This document shows positions 59,360 to 64,000 of a stretch of DNA of 64,000 nucleotides, one piece after another. The stretch is from Lepeophtheirus salmonis (lineage: Eukaryota > Arthropoda > Copepoda > Siphonostomatoida > Caligidae). The number at the start of each line of letters is the position of its first letter. Position 1 is the stretch's first letter. A program made the translations under genes and the position numbers. Location: the NCBI RefSeq assembly GCF_016086655.4, contig NC_052134.2:36455971-36519970 (forward strand). Direction: 5' to 3'. The notes under the pieces were generated by a model. The model saw nothing but the letters and a program-made list of their open reading frames with translations, was not told the origin of the DNA and made no database searches.

Positions 59360-62295
59360 TAAACATTTTTACTTGTTTTACTTTTTATATTTAACCATAG
59401 TATCAGTTATTTTCATTAGAATAAACTACAAATTAAACCATTTGGACTATGGACTATAGACACTGAAACTGAGGTTGGATCACAATGGAACATTAAAAAG
59501 TAGGAACTAAACTGAAAATGTTGATAAAGCTGTTAAAAGTTTGATTTGGTAACAAATGAAGGACAAATGTCTGGTTTTTGATAACTATGAGGTAAAAATT
59601 TTTAAAAAAAATACATATTTGTTTTTATAAATACAATGAATGTGCAAAATAATTTCATGATTCGTATTGCCGAGATAATTTTAAAAGATCGTTCTCTATA
59701 TTAACTACTCAAATTTATTTGGACATAAGAAATAAAATTATGCAAATTATTTAAGTATTTCAAATAATAAACTGTAAAAAAGAGTTTCAAATAGATTTAT
59801 TTTGGTCATTTTTACTTATTTCATCCCTTTAGTTGGAAAGTATGAAGTGACTCCAATTTTACAAAATAGAAAATTCAAATACTTCAGAATCAATTCAAAA
59901 ACGAACTGCTCAAATCTATTTATATAGAACAAAGGAGTGTCAAGAATCTAGACTGTATTCTGTTTGAGAACATTCAGATATATTCAGAGATAAAACATTC
60001 TATCTCTATTATGATTATGACAACAGTTTCTAACCAGGTGTAGTATTTGGGGAAATTAATAAGGAAATTTAATAAATGTAGTTAGTTGCTTTCAAATTTA
60101 TGAATGAACCATGAGGAAGGGGAAAAAATAAAACTACTACAACCAAATTATCAACTAGAACCAATAGGATCGCTTATATTCGGTGACACAATGTAGTTGA
60201 AATATATATATATCTATTTTAAAATGTACATATTCGTATGGTTCATGTTTTCAATGACTTTTTGTCGTAGCAAAATATCGAACACAAGAATTATATAACA
60301 AGATTGATGGTTTAATGCTAAATTCATCTTTGTTTTGATCACTGCTGCCTTTGTCATCAATCCTCTCCTGAACCAGGTCAAGAAATATGCTGTTGTATAT
60401 ACTCCAATAAGTGATAGAAACAAAGACTACCAAATACACAAATTTAAACAAAAATATTTGTAGAAAGGACGGATATCAACTTAATCTTTGATTTTGAACA
60501 CTTATTTTTAATTCACAGAAGGTTTCACAGTTAGGAATAATGAAATCATTTGCTGATACTTTTGCAATTGAAAAAAACATTTCTTAGTGTTTTACAAAAA
60601 AATAATAATAATAACTTTTGAGTATTGTGCAATTAATGAATATGAATGTACTGTAGAATATATATTTATGATTACTCGAACTTTGGAACCATGAATTATA
60701 TAATTCTGTTACCTTTTAGTTTTCATTAAAAAGAAAAAAAAATTACAAATTAATATATTTGGAACATAAAATGGATTTTTGATCATTACATTATCATCAG
60801 CAATAGTATGACTTTGAATTATTTCTCTAAAAGGCTTCATCTCATTCTTTTTCCATTCCCTACTTGTAGTATACGGAAAAATATTTACAATGTACATATA
60901 TGTAGAAATATATTAACAAATATGTTGTTGTTTTTTGTCTTTGTAGATACCTTTTTGAAAGAGGAGTTATGTAATCATAAGTAACATGGTCACGCAGATA
61001 CGAACTTAACATAACATCATCAACAAGAACCTGGTCATTGAAAAATGTATATATGATAGATTGAGGGGGTATATCTTGTTTACAGTGCGTTTTTATTGTA
61101 TTGAATTGAAATAAACATTATATAATTGAAATATTTATAAATATGTCTTTAATACTGGTGAGAGTGACTCAGCCACGTCCCTTCTTTTAGATTTCCCAGC
61201 AGAAAAATATGAAATTATGATCAAAATGAAATATTTAGGGATAGATGCTTATACAAAGTGTAAAATACATTCACTTTCCACTGAGATATGATATGGATAA
61301 GGCCTTACGTAATGTATTCAAGGGTGTGAACTACACATTGAAACTGATAGTAATCCAATGGATAAAATGATAAGACTATATAAATATTGGTGTATTGACT
61401 CGGCCTAATAATGATTTTATCACCAGTTTGGTCTTAAGCGATTTTATAGACCAATTTGCACGGAAATTTAATCTGTATCATATCGTAGACTGATTTTCTT
61501 CTCATTTCAGTTATCTAAATCGTGCACATATCACGCATTACAAGACTAAAAATCAAAATTTACACTGTATTTTGTTACAAACTGTCGATGTTTCAGTTTA
61601 CTTTTCCCTTATCGCCTATCTTATGAAACCGTTTTTGTACCAAACCTCTTTGAAGCACTAAATTAGATCAGCAGAAATTATGATAGTCTCAGAACGAAAT
61701 GGATTGCACAGAGCGAAACCCAACATTAAATAAATACCCTTTATCCATAAGATTTGGATTGCATTATTATATGAAGCTTACGTTCAAGATATCCACCCAT
61801 GGAAGGGGTTTACCGCCTATCCTATCTTCATCCTTCCTCTCTTAAAAGATTAGAAATCTCTTACATCTAGGGTACATATTTTACAGTTAATGGCTGTATG
61901 TAAGTATTAATGACTCTGGTAGCACGACGACGACATTAGGAGGAGTAATAGTAGCAACATACATACATAAACACATATCCATACATATGTTGAGTCAATT
62001 TCCTTTAATGTATATACACATAACGGGTCTTGGTATTACTTTTTTTTTTGTTGTGTTTATATATATTTCTATCTTTTTCTCGACAACCATTTATGTTATT
62101 AGCTTCGGGTTGTACATAGAAGACGTTTAATATCATTATTATATAGGGATGAATAATGTAGGTATACACATATATTGTAATTTTCTATGTCTAACCACAT
62201 CAAAAAATGCATTAAGAGATAATGTAGTCGTCGGTTTATTTATTACAGGGTTGTATAAGGACTATCCAATATAAAATATATAATTGATGCAAGAG
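59360..62295. other. AT-rich non-coding stretch with microsatellites
   Basis: (AT)n lies at 60202-60213, (AAT)n at about 60601-60616, (ACG)n at 61923-61933 and (CATA)n at about 61958-61969. No gene was recognised. The overlapping minus-strand ORFs at 60214-60451 show no family. Confidence 0.5.
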
Positions 62296-62301
62296 TAACT
62301 A

Positions 62302-62568
62302 TTGTCAAATCTGGATATAAGGAATTTGGAAATTCTAAAATACACTTTTAGTCAACGCTCTATAGGATAGCAATTTTTTAATAGATAAAGTAGTTTGCAT
62401 AGAAGAATCGCTAAGTAAAAAAATCCGCATAAAGTCGATTTTTTCATCCTTTTTTTGCAATCAACTTCAAAGGAATTGTTTATGAGAATGAAGCATTTTT
62501 CCATTTTTATTGGTAAAATCGGATTTAGTCAACTAGTCCTCTGTCATTCTTTTATCCAGATTTGACTG
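62302..62568. mobile_element. Tc1/pogo-like MITE
   Basis: The right end, read as reverse complement, is CAGTCAAATCTGGATAAAAG (62549-62568). The left end is TTGTCAAATCTGGATATAAG (62302-62321), matching at 17 of 20 positions. TA dinucleotides flank both ends (62300-62301 and 62569-62570). AGTCAAC/GTTGACT words continue the symmetry further in (62351 and 62527). Ends of the CAGTCAAA type with TA targets are typical of Tc1 and pogo/Tigger elements. At 267 bp with no frame it is a miniature element. Confidence 0.8.
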
Positions 62569-62574
62569 TATTAA

Positions 62575-62860
62575 GTTTTTGCTTTTTGGATATTTTTTGA
62601 AAAAAAAGTCCAAAAATTAAGATTTTCACAATTCTTTTTCCATAATCCATAGCTATTAAAAGAAATATTCAAAAATGCATAGTCATTCACGGAAAATTAA
62701 TTTTATTGGAAATTTTTTGAAAATTTGATTTCAAAAATTAAATATTATTTTTAAAAATTTAAAAAATTCATAACTTCTTACAAAAACAAAAAACTTTTTG
62801 AAAAAAATTAGGAAAATTATATGAAAAAAAATAATTTTTTTGGAAAAACAACACATCAAA
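62575..62860. repeat. A/T-rich quasi-repetitive tract
   Basis: GGATATTTTTTGAAAA with CCAAAAATTAAGATTTT (about 62588-62629) is echoed by GGAAATTTTTTGAAAATTTG with TCAAAAATTAAATATT (about 62708-62752). Further TTTTTTGAAAAAAA-like words follow. The tract begins 7 bp after the MITE. Confidence 0.5.
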
Positions 62861-62864
62861 TTAT

Positions 62865-64000
62865 TTGCTCTGCTACATCCCCTCCAGCCGATCCCCTGCC
62901 GATGCATCATTAGATATCCTTTTTTATAATGTACAGAGCACATCATTTTGGGTGTAGTGTAAAGGAAGCTAATATATTATGTAATAGTTAATTGCAAGAT
63001 TTCGCGATATATTTATTTTTGTACGTAGTTTATCATAGGTGTAAAACACCATTCAATTTCGGGTAAACCGACCCCCATTCATTGTTATTTGAGAAGAAGG
63101 CACTTATAATATATTTCCTTAAAAAAATATATTTTTCATATAAAATAATACAATTTTATTTCGTATTACACAATATTTTATATATATACTTTTAAAAAAA
63201 GGCATTTACTGTATGTGGATTGTTGTACTGCTTCTGTTAACATTAGAAATACATTTTCTCAAGGAAGTTTACAATCTGTGGATTCAAACAAATATGTATT
63301 TATGAAATTTTTTTAAAAGAAAGCACATTCACGTACTTTATACATAAAAGATAAACGTGAAAATGACTCAAACAAGTAAAAAAAAGTAACTACCTACTTG
63401 TGGAAGAGTTGAAATAAATATGTATTTAGAACATTGCAAATATTGATTTTAAACTTTCAAAATATTAACATTGTAAATTAATTTTTATCATTTGTTTAAT
63501 TAGAGATGGAGAAGATTAAAAAAAATTTGATTCAAGAATGAATTTTTTCCTTTAAATATTGCCGTGGCCTTATCTTAAATTGACAACAATATAGAGCGTC
63601 TTTGGAGCGGTTCTTTATCTTAAATTAAAGTGCATACTTTCAGCTATCAAATACAATACTTTTAAACAGAATCTATTCGTCTTGAAGCTATGAGCCTCGG
63701 AATAAAAAGCACTTATTTTCCACTTTAAACAAAGATAATTTGAGTTTAAGTATGATGCATACATTTTAAAAGGGGTTTTAGAATTTTTTTTACATTCGGC
63801 TTTAAAATATATTAACATAATTTATCCCTATCTTCAACATTGAGGGCTTAAAACTGCTTTGAACCTTAGAATAGCCAAAAATAATAAAAAATGAATGGCT
63901 TTTTTCTAAAGGCCACGAGGCTATGAGAGAAAAAATAAGGCCATATTTGGAATTAAGGGATCAAATTCTATTAAATAGAGCATATACTGTTTGTAATCAT
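62865..64000. other. AT-rich non-coding end of window
   Basis: A short GC-rich patch (catcccctccagccgatccc) lies at 62876-62895. The ORFs at 62731-62946 and 63615-63818 are not convincing. No other feature was seen. Confidence 0.4.

Noticed and set aside
1..64000. tRNA, rRNA, snRNA genes, CRISPR arrays, retroelement polymerase motifs
   Set aside because: None was recognised by eye on either strand. A covariance-model scan was not possible here.

Overview
This is AT-rich eukaryotic DNA, almost certainly from an animal. Nothing prokaryotic is visible: there are no operons, ribosome-binding sites or dense coding. The many decayed mariner-type transposases, mostly of a type with 37 residues between the second and third catalytic acids (DD37D, maT-like), together with the base composition, resemble what I recall of caligid copepods (sea lice such as Lepeophtheirus). 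That species guess is inference from memory, with no database search behind it.

The window is gene-poor. The only convincing host gene is on the minus strand at about 31191-31547: an 85-codon acidic first coding exon ending in a consensus splice donor, a 90-bp intron, and a good acceptor followed by a 3-codon terminal exon. It would encode about 88 residues, and I cannot name it. Nearly every other long ORF is fortuitous or is the antisense shadow of a broken transposase.

The rest is a graveyard of small DNA transposons. Twelve mariner-superfamily relics can be read through their stops and frameshifts: 3669-4542 (-), 5578-6180 (-), 12445-12810 (+), 18879-19481 (+), 21459-22218 (-), 23360-23690 (-), 30377-30906 (+), 34680-34806 (+), 41340-41790 (+), 45298-45760 (-), 46689-47045 (+) and 48985-49690 (+). 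Three have recognisable terminal inverted repeats (TIRs). At least six keep the N-terminal helix-turn-helix (HTH) and the C-terminal end while the catalytic middle is deleted, so independent copies have converged on the same architecture. The copy at 48985-49690 still shows all three catalytic aspartates. Those at 21459-22218 and 30377-30906 are of the Hsmar1-like DD34D type.

There are also non-coding elements. A 733-bp hAT-type element at 58614-59346 is flanked by a perfect 8-bp target-site duplication (TSD). A 267-bp Tc1/pogo-like miniature element lies at 62302-62568. Several hAT-like termini carry the cagtggttctcaaac-type end. Unclassified repeats occur in pairs within the window (38332/44713, 19755/21213, 21765/23555, 51150/55475). 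The remainder is AT-rich DNA with short microsatellites, palindromes and one tandem duplication. I found no tRNA, rRNA or CRISPR array, and no previously undescribed system that I could defend. The most distinctive signal is the recurrent domain-preserving deletion of mariner elements.
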